Assembly (NCBI RefSeq): GCF_003003265.1
Contig: NZ_PVTL01000004.1
Location: forward strand, 62,001-126,000
DNA from: Glaciihabitans tibetensis
GTDB lineage: Bacteria; Actinomycetota; Actinomycetes; Actinomycetales; Microbacteriaceae
Direction of reading: 5' to 3'
Length of the DNA: 64,000 nucleotides
The notes under the pieces are model-generated. The model saw only the letters and a list, made by a program, of their open reading frames with translations. It did not search any database and was not told the origin of the DNA. Below are positions 16,458-24,128 of this stretch, one piece after another (positions within the stretch are counted from its first letter, which is position 1; each line of letters opens with the position of its first letter). A program made the translations under genes and the position numbers.

Positions 16458-17627
16458 CTAGAGGAAATATTCCTTGGACGGCGGGAAGAGTAGCGGCAGG
16501 CTCCCATGCTTCAACTTGAAGAGGGGGCCCCGTTCCGCAGCAGCCCCGTTCTTCTCCCTGACCAAATGATCAAGCGTGATGTCACGGCTCTTGATCAGGG
16601 GAACCAGCTGCTCGACGATCGGATCAGCGGTGTGCTCCACTTTCGTGAAGTGAAACTGTTCATTGGAACCGCTTCGACGCGATTCGGCCGTCACCCAGAA
16701 AGTCTCCGCATGCTTCGCAAGCAACGCTCCTTCGAGCGCTGCAACTTCCCAAGATATGACCTCGCTGGCTTGAAGACGAGTGGAGCGTTCCCTGACGACG
16801 AGTTCGTCGAGCGCGACATCTAAGAAAAGAGTTTGCGGGTTAGGCCGGTCGTAAGCCACCGTGCAATAGAGCTGAAGTCGCCCTTCTCTGACGTAACCGA
16901 ACTGATCGAGCACCTCACGAGAGCTTTTGAGCGCGCTGATTTCCCAATTCGGTACGCGGGCAAAGAGGTTGTGGCGGTTTCCGCGGCCGCCGCGCGCGGC
17001 TTTGATTTCAATGCCTTTGTAGTCGGGTGACTTGCTTGAATTTGCGGCGATTCCGAGCTCGGCCTCCAGCAACATGCCTACAGTCGTATCCGCGCTTCCG
17101 ATTCCTTCGATGAATCCCTTCGACGAAATAGCCGACAGCGCTGAGAGCAACTCATCCACAACGCTGAACTTCCGGCGCCTGAAAGGGGCCAAGAACTCAC
17201 TCAATGCCCCCGAGGTCTCGGAATACCTCAGCAGGTCCACGCGGGTCAGATTGAAAATTACGAGCTGATCGCCGTCGTTTGCGACAGCCAGAATGTCACC
17301 TGCATCTGCCCAATTGCTGAGTCTCGAAAACCAGACTCGAGGATCACCCGCCTTCGTGACCGGTCGATACAGCGACGCGTTCGCCCGGACAAAATTGTTG
17401 CCGTCCGTCAGGAGGATCGCAGGAACAATTCTCTTCGAGGTTGGCCCCTGGGGCTGCAAATCGAAGTCATGTACTCCGGCCAGAAGCAAGAAACGTCGGA
17501 AGTCTGACACCGCGTCGATAATGCTCTTGCGCAACGCGATCGCCGTCGGCTCCAGTAAACCGAACTCGACACCAGCCTCTGTTAGTACCGATAGGCGAGC
17601 AATCTCAAGCTGACTCAGCAACCTCAC
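16458..17627 (-). CDS. Type II restriction endonuclease, MvaI/BcnI family
   Basis: 389 aa from a GTG at 17627 with GGGGGA upstream; it overlaps the end of the methyltransferase gene by 23 bp. Residues from about 180 to 370 fit the MvaI/BcnI family: TTVGMLLEAELGIAANSS, then PDYKGIEIKAAR with Asp202, Glu207 and Lys209 as the probable metal-binding catalytic residues. Family members cut CC(W/S)GG-type sites as monomers. The roughly 150-residue N-terminal domain is extra compared with MvaI itself (about 250 aa) and is shared with the DUF3883 protein downstream. With the C5 methyltransferase and Vsr genes it forms a complete restriction-modification-repair set. Confidence 0.85.
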   Translation of the reverse strand: MRLLSQLEIARLSVLTEAGVEFGLLEPTAIALRKSIIDAVSDFRRFLLLAGVHDFDLQPQGPTSKRIVPAILLTDGNNFVRANASLYRPVTKAGDPRVWFSRLSNWADAGDILAVANDGDQLVIFNLTRVDLLRYSETSGALSEFLAPFRRRKFSVVDELLSALSAISSKGFIEGIGSADTTVGMLLEAELGIAANSSKSPDYKGIEIKAARGGRGNRHNLFARVPNWEISALKSSREVLDQFGYVREGRLQLYCTVAYDRPNPQTLFLDVALDELVVRERSTRLQASEVISWEVAALEGALLAKHAETFWVTAESRRSGSNEQFHFTKVEHTADPIVEQLVPLIKSRDITLDHLVREKNGAAAERGPLFKLKHGSLPLLFPPSKEYFL

Positions 17628-19035
17628 TTATGTCCCCCACGGTTTGTTCAATCATCTGTCCCACGGCGAATGCCAAAAACGGCGAGACTGCGTTTCCTAC
17701 CTGCGAGTATTGCGGAACCTCGAATCTGCGTCGCAACGAACCCGTCGTTTCCTTCCCTCGAAACTCAAAGTCGTCCGGAAATCCCTGAAACCGGGCCATC
17801 TCACGCACCGTGAAAATACGCGGCTCACTTGGGTGCACGTAGTCATCGGGCAAAGTCACAACCGTCCGGGCCGGCTCATTCCACTTAAGCGCCTTCTGGG
17901 TGTGCTTCTTCGTGCGAAGCCGCTGCATGAGCACAAGCATCTCGTCGGCGTTGTGAGCCAAAACCGTACCGTCGGGCGAGGTCGCCGGAAAGTTGGCTGC
18001 GGAAATGTCTTCGAGCGCCCGGGCTTCGAGCAGCGAATTACCGGAGGAGAGCTGGGACAGGAGTCGAGGTGGTAGTCCATTCGCGCTCAGCCACTGATAA
18101 ACGCGAAATCTAGATTGAGTATTGTCGGAGTGTTTCCTTGGCTGCTGGTTCGCGATGGGGTCAACCGATTTCGCGCTCCGCGGTAGACCCCAGACTCGAC
18201 GCGACTTGGTCACTTTTCGGAACGCGGCTGCTCGCGCGTTGTGGGGCGCGGGTAGTACATGCTGGAGATCGCCGATCGCGTCCGCGATTGTCGGCGAGCT
18301 ATGCCTCGCGACCGTCGGAATGGGAGCAAGGGCCGGTATGTCGTGCATGTCAATCTCGTCAACAAACCCCGACCTCCAAAGCGCGTTTGACGAGGCAACT
18401 CCGAGGTTGGACGCTACATCGGATCTGAGGCCGATGATCATGAGACGGGGGCGGTTCTGCGGTGCCCCGTAGTGAAGTGCGTTGACCGCTACACCTTGAA
18501 CTATGTAGCCGCGGCCTGTGTCACGCAGAGCCTGCTGAAGCTGCACGAAAGGAGCATCCTCGTCGTTCGCGAACTTGTGATTCATCCCGACAACGTTCTC
18601 AATCACGACCATCCGTGGAGACGTTCGATTTACAAATTCGAGGTACTCCCAAGGAAGCGTATTCCTGACGTCATGGGGGTTACGGCGCCCGGCGAGCGAA
18701 AACCCCTGACACGGGGGTCCACCAACTACGACGTCAACACCTGCGTCTAATATTCGTGCCATGGCGGCTGGACTGTCGAGGACATCGCGCAATGGGGTTA
18801 CTGCAACCGTCGATTCGACCTGCTCTTCTACTGACCGTGCAAGATAAGCCCGCCAGCTCGAATCGTCGATAGTCTCATCCACGAAGTTCGCGTAAAAAGT
18901 GTAGGCCGCCATGTCGGACTTTTCGACGGCCAGCTGAAGGTGACCACCGGCTCGTTCGATGCCTAGCGAGAGTCCACCGCACCCGGAAAATAGATCGACG
19001 TAGTTGTACAAAATTCCTCTTCTTGGTTCAGCCAA
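17605..19035 (-). CDS. DNA (cytosine-5-)-methyltransferase
   Basis: 476 aa in the long form. Motif I is VDLFSGCGGLSLG. Motif IV GGPPCQGFS holds the catalytic Cys near residue 108. Motif VI is ENV, motif VIII QNRPRL and motif X QVGNAVSPFLA. A variable target-recognition region lies between motifs VIII and IX. The start is uncertain: the long frame begins with a TTG at 19035 without a ribosome site, whereas the TTG at 19011 has AAGAGGA just upstream and would give a 468-residue protein starting at ILYNYVDLFSG. No ATG is available in frame. It protects host DNA from the endonuclease encoded just downstream and is divergent from the vsr-like gene. Dcm-like CCWGG specificity is plausible but not readable. 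Confidence 0.92.
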   Translation of the reverse strand: MAEPRRGILYNYVDLFSGCGGLSLGIERAGGHLQLAVEKSDMAAYTFYANFVDETIDDSSWRAYLARSVEEQVESTVAVTPLRDVLDSPAAMARILDAGVDVVVGGPPCQGFSLAGRRNPHDVRNTLPWEYLEFVNRTSPRMVVIENVVGMNHKFANDEDAPFVQLQQALRDTGRGYIVQGVAVNALHYGAPQNRPRLMIIGLRSDVASNLGVASSNALWRSGFVDEIDMHDIPALAPIPTVARHSSPTIADAIGDLQHVLPAPHNARAAAFRKVTKSRRVWGLPRSAKSVDPIANQQPRKHSDNTQSRFRVYQWLSANGLPPRLLSQLSSGNSLLEARALEDISAANFPATSPDGTVLAHNADEMLVLMQRLRTKKHTQKALKWNEPARTVVTLPDDYVHPSEPRIFTVREMARFQGFPDDFEFRGKETTGSLRRRFEVPQYSQVGNAVSPFLAFAVGQMIEQTVGDISEVAESA

Positions 19036-19151
19036 CGGTCATTACGGCGCCGGCCCACAGTCGAGAGTATCGTCGATGCCCCTGACATCCGCCGCGTGAC
19101 ATCCTCGCGCACGATATTGCGCGCCTAGGGACCGACGCCCAGACTTGTTAG

Positions 19152-19577
19152 GTGCCAAACCTTACGACCGACCCGATGAAGCGCAGCTATCTCATGTCCC
19201 GGATACGAGCGGAGAATACCCGCGCCGAGCTCATCGTGTTTGCAGCGATGAAATCCGCGGGCATCACCTATCAATCGCACTACAAAAGGGCGCCCGGCAC
19301 GCCAGATCTCGCCAAGCCCCGCAAGAAGCTCGCGCTATTCATCGACGGTGATTTCTGGCACGGGAGAGAGCTCGACCGAGTGGTTGAAACGCACGGGGAC
19401 GCGAGCAAATGGGCGCAAAAACTCCGACGTAACATGCAACGTGATGCTGATCAGAATGCGCAACTCGCTGTTCTTGGGTGGGCCGTGATGCGGGTCTGGG
19501 ACAGCGACATCCGTCGCGTGAGTACCCGCGCAGCCACGCTTTCGTCCATTGAGTTCTTCCTGCACTCACGGGACTGA
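19152..19577 (+). CDS. vsr: Very short patch repair (Vsr) mismatch endonuclease
   Basis: 141 aa from a GTG at 19152; an internal ATG at 19176 is possible. The family core is clear: MSRIRAENTRAE, KRAPGTPDLAKPRKKLALFIDGDFWHG with the catalytic Asp52 and the FxDGxFWHG segment, then WAQKLRRNMQRD and VMRVWDSDI. Vsr nicks beside T in T:G mismatches that arise when 5-methylcytosine deaminates. It is therefore normally paired with a C5 methyltransferase, here 116 bp away on the opposite strand. Its presence supports an internal-C methylation pattern for the restriction system. Confidence 0.93.
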   Translation: MPNLTTDPMKRSYLMSRIRAENTRAELIVFAAMKSAGITYQSHYKRAPGTPDLAKPRKKLALFIDGDFWHGRELDRVVETHGDASKWAQKLRRNMQRDADQNAQLAVLGWAVMRVWDSDIRRVSTRAATLSSIEFFLHSRD

Positions 19578-19807
19578 CCATGCAGGTCCCCCCCCGGCGT
19601 GTCCGATCACTTCAACTTCTGCTCCGACGGCGGATGGGGTCATGACAGTTGAAGGATTTACTGCCGTGCCATACAGGCCTTCCGTGAGCCCAGGATTGGA
19701 AGACAGGAATCACTAATGGCCATGTATCACGCAATCTCAAAACAGTTGCGCTTTCCTCACGCTCTCCACTAGTTTGAAGCAACGCCATTCAACGAAAGGA
19801 GCCTCGC

Positions 19808-19876
19808 GTGATTACGAACAGAAATGCATCCGTACTTCCCACCGCCGCCGGCTTCGTCGGCGTCTTCTCCGCCTGA
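19808..19876 (+). CDS. 22-residue leader-like ORF
   Basis: A GTG at 19808 follows AAAGGA with seven bases between and opens a frame of 22 codons ending TGA at 19874. It encodes MITNRNASVLPTAAGFVGVF plus two residues. A hairpin begins 11 bp after the stop. The position, 0.23 kb before the next gene, and the strong ribosome site suggest a leader peptide rather than noise. No run of a single amino acid that would point to classical attenuation is present. The gap 19578-20110 holds no longer gene. Confidence 0.4.
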   Translation: MITNRNASVLPTAAGFVGVFSA

Positions 19877-19887
19877 TCAGCCGGTAG

Positions 19888-19913
19888 TCACTCACCGGTC
19901 CAGTCGGTGGTGA
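19888..19913 (+). promoter_or_regulatory. Hairpin after the leader ORF
   Basis: TCACTCACCG and CGGTGGTGA form an imperfect stem (one bulge) around the loop GTCCAGT. A second perfect hairpin, GGCCGC-CCCT-GCGGCC, lies at 20012-20027, about 90 bp before the next gene. Neither has a T tract. Together with the leader ORF they resemble a translated regulatory leader; this is inference. Confidence 0.35.
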
Positions 19914-20110
19914 CGCTTTCGAAGCTCGACCAGGCAGCATCCGCAGGTCTCTGCGTTCGCCTGCCGTAGGTCTACCACCTCAGTCGTGCCGCGTACTCGC
20001 GCGTCACGCTTGGCCGCCCCTGCGGCCACCTCTATTCGGCGAGCCCGCACGCTTCTTCGGCGTGCCCGGATTCGCCACCACTCTTCGGTTCACATAAGGA
20101 ATCCACCATC

Positions 20111-20380
20111 ATGAAAACCCCTCTGGCGACCGCGCCAGTACTGCACGCCCATCCCCCTCAACCTGTCCACACCCCTCAGCCTCACCCGGTTCGCCGGGTT
20201 GGTCTGCTCGACCGGGCCGCACTACACCTCGGTGTCGCGCTGATCCGGTGGGGCCGCCGACCCACTCGCGCCGAGCGACGCACGCGAGCGACCCTCAGCC
20301 CGGAGGCGCAGAACGCCCGCCGGCAGCTGGAGGAGCTGCGCAACCAGCACGAATCGATGATGATGACCCGCTTCCGATGA
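20111..20380 (+). CDS. Small basic protein of unknown function
   Basis: 89 aa from the ATG at 20111, preceded by AAGGAATCCACC. A His/Pro-rich N-terminus (HAHPPQPVHTPQPHP) is followed by LLDRAALHLGVALIRWGRR, a short hydrophobic stretch with basic ends, and then a charged helical tail rich in Arg and Glu (PTRAERRTRATLSPEAQ). I do not recognise a named family, though the LLDRAALHLGxALxxWGRRP pattern looks like small actinobacterial proteins of unknown function. It could lie at the membrane surface. It follows a leader-like ORF and precedes the acetamidase gene by 118 bp. Confidence 0.6.
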   Translation: MKTPLATAPVLHAHPPQPVHTPQPHPVRRVGLLDRAALHLGVALIRWGRRPTRAERRTRATLSPEAQNARRQLEELRNQHESMMMTRFR

Positions 20381-20391
20381 CGTATCGCAAG

Positions 20392-20445
20392 CTGGTGGTC
20401 GGAAATGTCCCTGTCACACGAGATGTGTCAGGCTTTGACCACCAG
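20392..20445 (+). promoter_or_regulatory. Nested inverted repeat before the acetamidase gene
   Basis: CTGGTGGTC at 20392-20400 and GACCACCAG at 20437-20445 are perfect inverse complements. The loop contains a second, imperfect inverted repeat, CTGTCACA / TGTGTCAG. The element lies in the 118-bp space upstream of the acetamidase start at 20499. It may be an operator, an RNA structure, or the scar of a mobile element end. No transposase is near. Confidence 0.4.
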
Positions 20446-20498
20446 ATTCATGCAGCACGGCGTTTGTCGCACCCGATTCATCCCGATCGAGGAGTTCC

Positions 20499-21512
20499 AT
20501 GAGCATCGTCAGCTTCACCCCATCACCAAGCCAATACAGCTTCACGTTCGGCGGCGTCGCGCCGGTGATGCGGGTGAAGCCCGGAACCATTCTGAGCCTG
20601 TTCACCGAGGACGCCTACTGCGGCCGCATCACCTCGCGCAACGACCACGCCAGCAGCTCCCTGGTGGCCCACGAGCTCAACCCGCAGACCGGTCCCTTCT
20701 ATATAGAGGGAGCAGAACCGGGCGACACCCTCGCGGTGCACATCGTCGATCTCACTCCGGCGCGCAGCTGGGGTGCTTCGGCGCTGATTCCCTTCTTCGG
20801 TGGGTTGAGTAGCACGCCGCAGAGCCCGAGCCTGCAGCATCCGCTCGACGAACGCACCTACATCTACGAGTACGACTCCGCCAACCACACCGTGGGCTTC
20901 GCGGCCCAGGGCAGCGACTTCACCGTGGCTCTGCCGGCCAACCCGATGCTGGGAACCGTCGGCGTCGCCCCGGCGGCGAATGAGGTGCGCACCTCGCTGG
21001 TTCCCGAGCGGTTCGGCGGCAACATGGACACCCCCGAGATGCGGGCCGGCTCCACCTGCTACCTCGGCGTCAACGTCGAGGGCGCGCTGCTGTCGCTCGG
21101 CGACGGGCACTACCGGCAGGGCGAGGGCGAGTCGTGCGGCACCGCGGTCGAGGGCGCGATGAACGTCACCATCATCGTGGACCTGATCAAGGGCGGCGGC
21201 CCGGGCTGGCCGCGCATCGAGAGTGACACCCACCTTTCGTCCATCGGGTCGGGACGTCCGCTCGAGGAGGCGTGGCGTGCGGGGCAGGTCGACATGATCG
21301 ATTGGATGTCGGAACTCCACGGCCTCGATCGCCTCGACTCGTACCAGCTGCTCAGCCAGATCTCCGAGGTGCCGATCGCGAACGTGGTCGACACCAACTA
21401 CAGCGCCGTCACCAAAATCGACAAGCGCCTACTGCCCGTCTCCCCCGCGTTCGGCGGGATGCACGCGCACCTCAGCAACACCGCCGCCACGCTCGGCACG
21501 ATTACCTACTAA
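20499..21512 (+). CDS. Acetamidase/formamidase-family protein
   Basis: 337 aa from the ATG at 20499, with GAGGAG a few bases upstream. Family features include the N-terminal segment GTILSLFTEDAYCGRI, EGAEPGDTLAVHIVDLTP, NPMLGTVGVAP, GGNMDTPEMRAGSTCYLGVNVEGALLSLGDGH and GEGESCGTAVEGAMNV. The GGNMD and LGDGHxxQGxGE boxes supply the metal and active-site residues in FmdA/AmdA proteins, which hydrolyse short amides to the acid and ammonia. It is followed closely by an SDR gene, probably in one transcript. The true substrate may be a cyclic or modified amide. Confidence 0.88.
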   Translation: MSIVSFTPSPSQYSFTFGGVAPVMRVKPGTILSLFTEDAYCGRITSRNDHASSSLVAHELNPQTGPFYIEGAEPGDTLAVHIVDLTPARSWGASALIPFFGGLSSTPQSPSLQHPLDERTYIYEYDSANHTVGFAAQGSDFTVALPANPMLGTVGVAPAANEVRTSLVPERFGGNMDTPEMRAGSTCYLGVNVEGALLSLGDGHYRQGEGESCGTAVEGAMNVTIIVDLIKGGGPGWPRIESDTHLSSIGSGRPLEEAWRAGQVDMIDWMSELHGLDRLDSYQLLSQISEVPIANVVDTNYSAVTKIDKRLLPVSPAFGGMHAHLSNTAATLGTITY

Positions 21513-21545
21513 CTCGCACTAGAACTAGAACTGGAGAACCACCCG

Positions 21546-22307
21546 ATGGACCTTGGCCTCACCAACAAGATCGTGCTCGTCACCGGCGGAACCCGCGGAA
21601 TCGGCCGCGCCATCGTGGAGGGCTTCCTCGCCGAGGGCGCGACGGTCGCGTTCTGCGCGCGTGACGGGGTCGCCGCCCACGAGCTGGCCGAGGAACTCTC
21701 CGTCGACGGCCGCGTCGCGGTGGGATCGAAGGTGGATGTCGGGGACGCCGAAGCCCTAGCCCTCTGGGTAGACGCAACCGCAGAAGCCCTCGGCGGCATC
21801 GACGTAGTGGTGGCCAACGTGAGCGCGCTCGCGATTCCCGAGAACCCCGACAATTGGCGCACCTCCTTCGACGTCGACCTGATGGGAACCGTGGGGCTCG
21901 CCACCGCCGCGCTCCCCTACCTGGCGACGAGCGACGCTGGAGCGATCGTCACGATTTCCAGCGTCTCAGGGCGGGAGATCGACTTCACGGTCGGCCCGTA
22001 CGGCACCATGAAGGCCGCGATCATTCACTACACGCAGGGCCTGGCCTACCAGCTCGCGTCGAAGGGCATCCGCGCGAACACCGTCAGCCCCGGCAACACC
22101 TACTTCGAGGGCGGCGTCTGGCAGTCGATCGAGGCGAACAACCCACAGCTCTTCGCGGAGTCGCTCGCGCTCAATCCGACCGGACGGATGGCTCGTCCGG
22201 ACGAGATCGCCAACGCCGTAGTATTCCTGGCGAGCTCGGCGGCCAGCTTTGTCACCGGTACGAACCTTGTTGTGGATGGTGCGCTTACGCGCGGGGTGCA
22301 GCTGTAG
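21546..22307 (+). CDS. SDR-family oxidoreductase
   Basis: 253 aa. The cofactor motif TGGTRGIGRA is at the N-terminus. NNAG is replaced by VVANVSAL, the catalytic Ser lies in TISSVSGREID and the YxxxK pair in VGPYGTMKAA. The C-terminus has the usual PGN segment (NTVSPGNTYFEGG) and FVTGTNLVVDGALTRG. Ribosome site TGGAGAAC precedes the ATG at 21546. It begins 34 bp after the acetamidase gene. The family reduces or oxidises keto/hydroxy groups with NAD(P)H; no specific substrate can be assigned. The next downstream element, a structured RNA candidate, starts two bases after its stop. Confidence 0.88.
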   Translation: MDLGLTNKIVLVTGGTRGIGRAIVEGFLAEGATVAFCARDGVAAHELAEELSVDGRVAVGSKVDVGDAEALALWVDATAEALGGIDVVVANVSALAIPENPDNWRTSFDVDLMGTVGLATAALPYLATSDAGAIVTISSVSGREIDFTVGPYGTMKAAIIHYTQGLAYQLASKGIRANTVSPGNTYFEGGVWQSIEANNPQLFAESLALNPTGRMARPDEIANAVVFLASSAASFVTGTNLVVDGALTRGVQL

Positions 22308-22308
22308 C

Positions 22309-22471
22309 GAACTTTTTGGGCGCCGAAGATAGCGGCGCCGTAGTTGCCGAGCATCCGTCTTCGTAGGCCCTCTAACAAACTCCACTTGCCCGATGGCCGC
22401 CCGCTACCGGGGTGGGCTTTCGTGAGTCGCATCCCTGGGTGGGCGAAGCAGCAAGTGCCATCAAAAAGTTC
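22309..22471 (+). ncRNA. Candidate structured RNA upstream of the reverse transcriptase gene
   Basis: The ends are a perfect 10-bp inverted repeat: GAACTTTTTG at 22309-22318 and CAAAAAGTTC at 22462-22471. Inside, GGCGCCG / CGGCGCC (22319-22339) makes a hairpin directly after the first arm. CACTTGC at 22383-22389 pairs with GCAAGTG at 22451-22457. Within that stem, two further hairpins can form: GCCCGC/GTGGGC (22399-22417, one G-U pair) and TCGC...GCGA (22427-22446). The plan is thus long-range outer arms, one hairpin, and a three-way junction, ending 76 bp before the reverse transcriptase ATG. Retron RNAs and some defence reverse-transcriptase systems have a comparable layout. Transcription and function are inferred, and the fold was not computed. 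Confidence 0.5.
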
Positions 22472-22547
22472 TGGCAGACGCGGTCGAAGGCTTGGCCGAG
22501 ACGACCTGACGTCTTGAGTCAATTAGCCGTTAGGGAATGATGAGCAT

Positions 22548-24128
22548 ATGAACGTTTCCCCCGAGCTACTTGGACGACTAAACCTCAAGCGCGCAGTCGA
22601 GTTAGAACTGACAACATTCAATCGGCTAATGCCGCGCAGGCCCGATCGTATTGCGCTTTCGGCGCACGCCGACGATGTCGGCCGTCAGTTTCGGACTAAG
22701 TATGGCAAGGGGCAATACGGTGATTTGGCGGAGATCATATTCGTTGACAAAAACCGAAAGGGGCAACGCCCCATCAGCGAATTGACCTTGCGGGACAAGG
22801 TCTTGTATCGCGCGCTCGTCGAACTGATCGCTGAGTCCTTACCGACGCGCCTCGTCACACGGACGCCACACGAGGAATTCAGAAAGTCCCCCTTGAATGT
22901 TGAGGGAGTGCAGTACGTCAGCAAGACTGACGTTGCGTCTTTCTACGAGTACGTGGATCATGACAGACTCTCGGATGAATTAGAGGCTCAGACAGGGGAA
23001 GCACCGGCAATCGCCGCGTTAATGAAGCTCTTGTTTCGGGTAATGGGCCGTCGAGTCGGCCTCCCGCAGATCCACCGAGCGAGTGACATATTAGGCGATA
23101 CGTACATTGATTTAGTTCGGCGGCGCATGCGCCGTGCTGGCTATCAAGTGACCACCTATTCGGACGATTTCCGCATCGCGTCACCATCACTTGGTCACGC
23201 CCGGGAGGCGCTCGAGACTTGCGCACGCGAGGTCCGGTCACTTGGCCTCATTCTCAATGAAGCGAAGACCTTCACCTACACCGCCCCACATTACGCTAGG
23301 TCGCTCAATGCGTTCACGGAGGCAGAAGAGCGATTGTTCGATGAGAGCAATGTTCCCGCTGAGGACTGGGGTCTCTTGTTTCTAGATGACTACGCAGACG
23401 ACAACGATGAGGATGCGACGGACACGCCACTGACCCTGGCTGCCTCCGTCGCACAGCCCATCTTTGAGGAAGAAGTGTTGACATCCCAGCCGCCGGATGA
23501 AGCCACCAACCTTGACGACGCACAAAGCCGCGCTGCGCGGAAAGCATGGGAAATCTGGTTAGACGAAGACGAGTCCGACGAGAAGCAGTCCACTATCGAG
23601 GCCGCCATCACAGAGACGCTCCTCAGGCGAGCTCTTCCCATCCTGGGCCGTTCTGGCGAAGAGCAGCCCGTAGCCTACCTTTCACAACTGCTGCGTTTTG
23701 AGCCAGCTCTCACTCCTCACATCAGCACCTATATCACCGAACTCGCGGCCACCGGCCCCGCAGCGAGAACGAAGCTTCGCCTCCAGCTGGACGAAATAGT
23801 CAAGAAACAGGACATCAGCTTGTGGCAGAAGATTTGGCTAGCGGAAGCGGCCGGGAGCATTCGCCCAGGTTCTAATGAGCACGCACATTACGCGTGGTTA
23901 CGAGAGTGTGTGTCCGACGCGAGTCCGGCACTCGCAGCGACGGCGGCAGCGGCACTTGGCAGGCTGCGTCGAGGCGACGTGGGCAAGCTCACGGCCGCAC
24001 TGGACCAGACCGGGCCCGCATGGCGCTCGCTGATGTTGTGGGGGATTGGCCGGGCTGAGCTTGAAACGGCCCAATCGATTGCCGATGACCAGATTGAGCG
24101 CATACTCCTGAGAACGCTCGAACCGTGA
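22548..24128 (+). CDS. Reverse transcriptase with helical C-terminal region (defence-type RT)
   Basis: 526 aa. RT motifs are in order: VSKTDVASFYEYV with the first catalytic Asp at 128, GLPQIHRASDILGDTYI at 171-187, TYSDDFRIAS with the YSDD box at 204-207, and LGLILNEAKTFTYT at 232-245. The catalytic triad is therefore intact. The NAxxH and VTG motifs of classical retron RTs were not seen, nor any maturase or Cas1 domain. After an acidic linker (about 265-345), a helical repeat-like region with SPALAATAAAALGRLRRGD runs to the end. This recalls the unknown-group/Abi/DRT defence RTs. A structured RNA candidate lies upstream, and the HEPN gene overlaps downstream by GTGA. TTA and CTA codons and lower GC suggest horizontal transfer. 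Confidence 0.87.
   Translation: MNVSPELLGRLNLKRAVELELTTFNRLMPRRPDRIALSAHADDVGRQFRTKYGKGQYGDLAEIIFVDKNRKGQRPISELTLRDKVLYRALVELIAESLPTRLVTRTPHEEFRKSPLNVEGVQYVSKTDVASFYEYVDHDRLSDELEAQTGEAPAIAALMKLLFRVMGRRVGLPQIHRASDILGDTYIDLVRRRMRRAGYQVTTYSDDFRIASPSLGHAREALETCAREVRSLGLILNEAKTFTYTAPHYARSLNAFTEAEERLFDESNVPAEDWGLLFLDDYADDNDEDATDTPLTLAASVAQPIFEEEVLTSQPPDEATNLDDAQSRAARKAWEIWLDEDESDEKQSTIEAAITETLLRRALPILGRSGEEQPVAYLSQLLRFEPALTPHISTYITELAATGPAARTKLRLQLDEIVKKQDISLWQKIWLAEAAGSIRPGSNEHAHYAWLRECVSDASPALAATAAAALGRLRRGDVGKLTAALDQTGPAWRSLMLWGIGRAELETAQSIADDQIERILLRTLEP

Noticed and set aside
22319..22339. GGCGCCG hairpin read as a terminator of the SDR gene
   Set aside because: No T tract follows, and the hairpin is nested inside the larger inverted-repeat structure; it is better explained as part of the RNA candidate, though some terminating effect cannot be excluded.
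22309..24128. Calling the RT module a canonical retron
   Set aside because: NAxxH and VTG motifs of retron RTs were not found and the C-terminal helical region is of UG/Abi type; only the RNA layout is retron-like.
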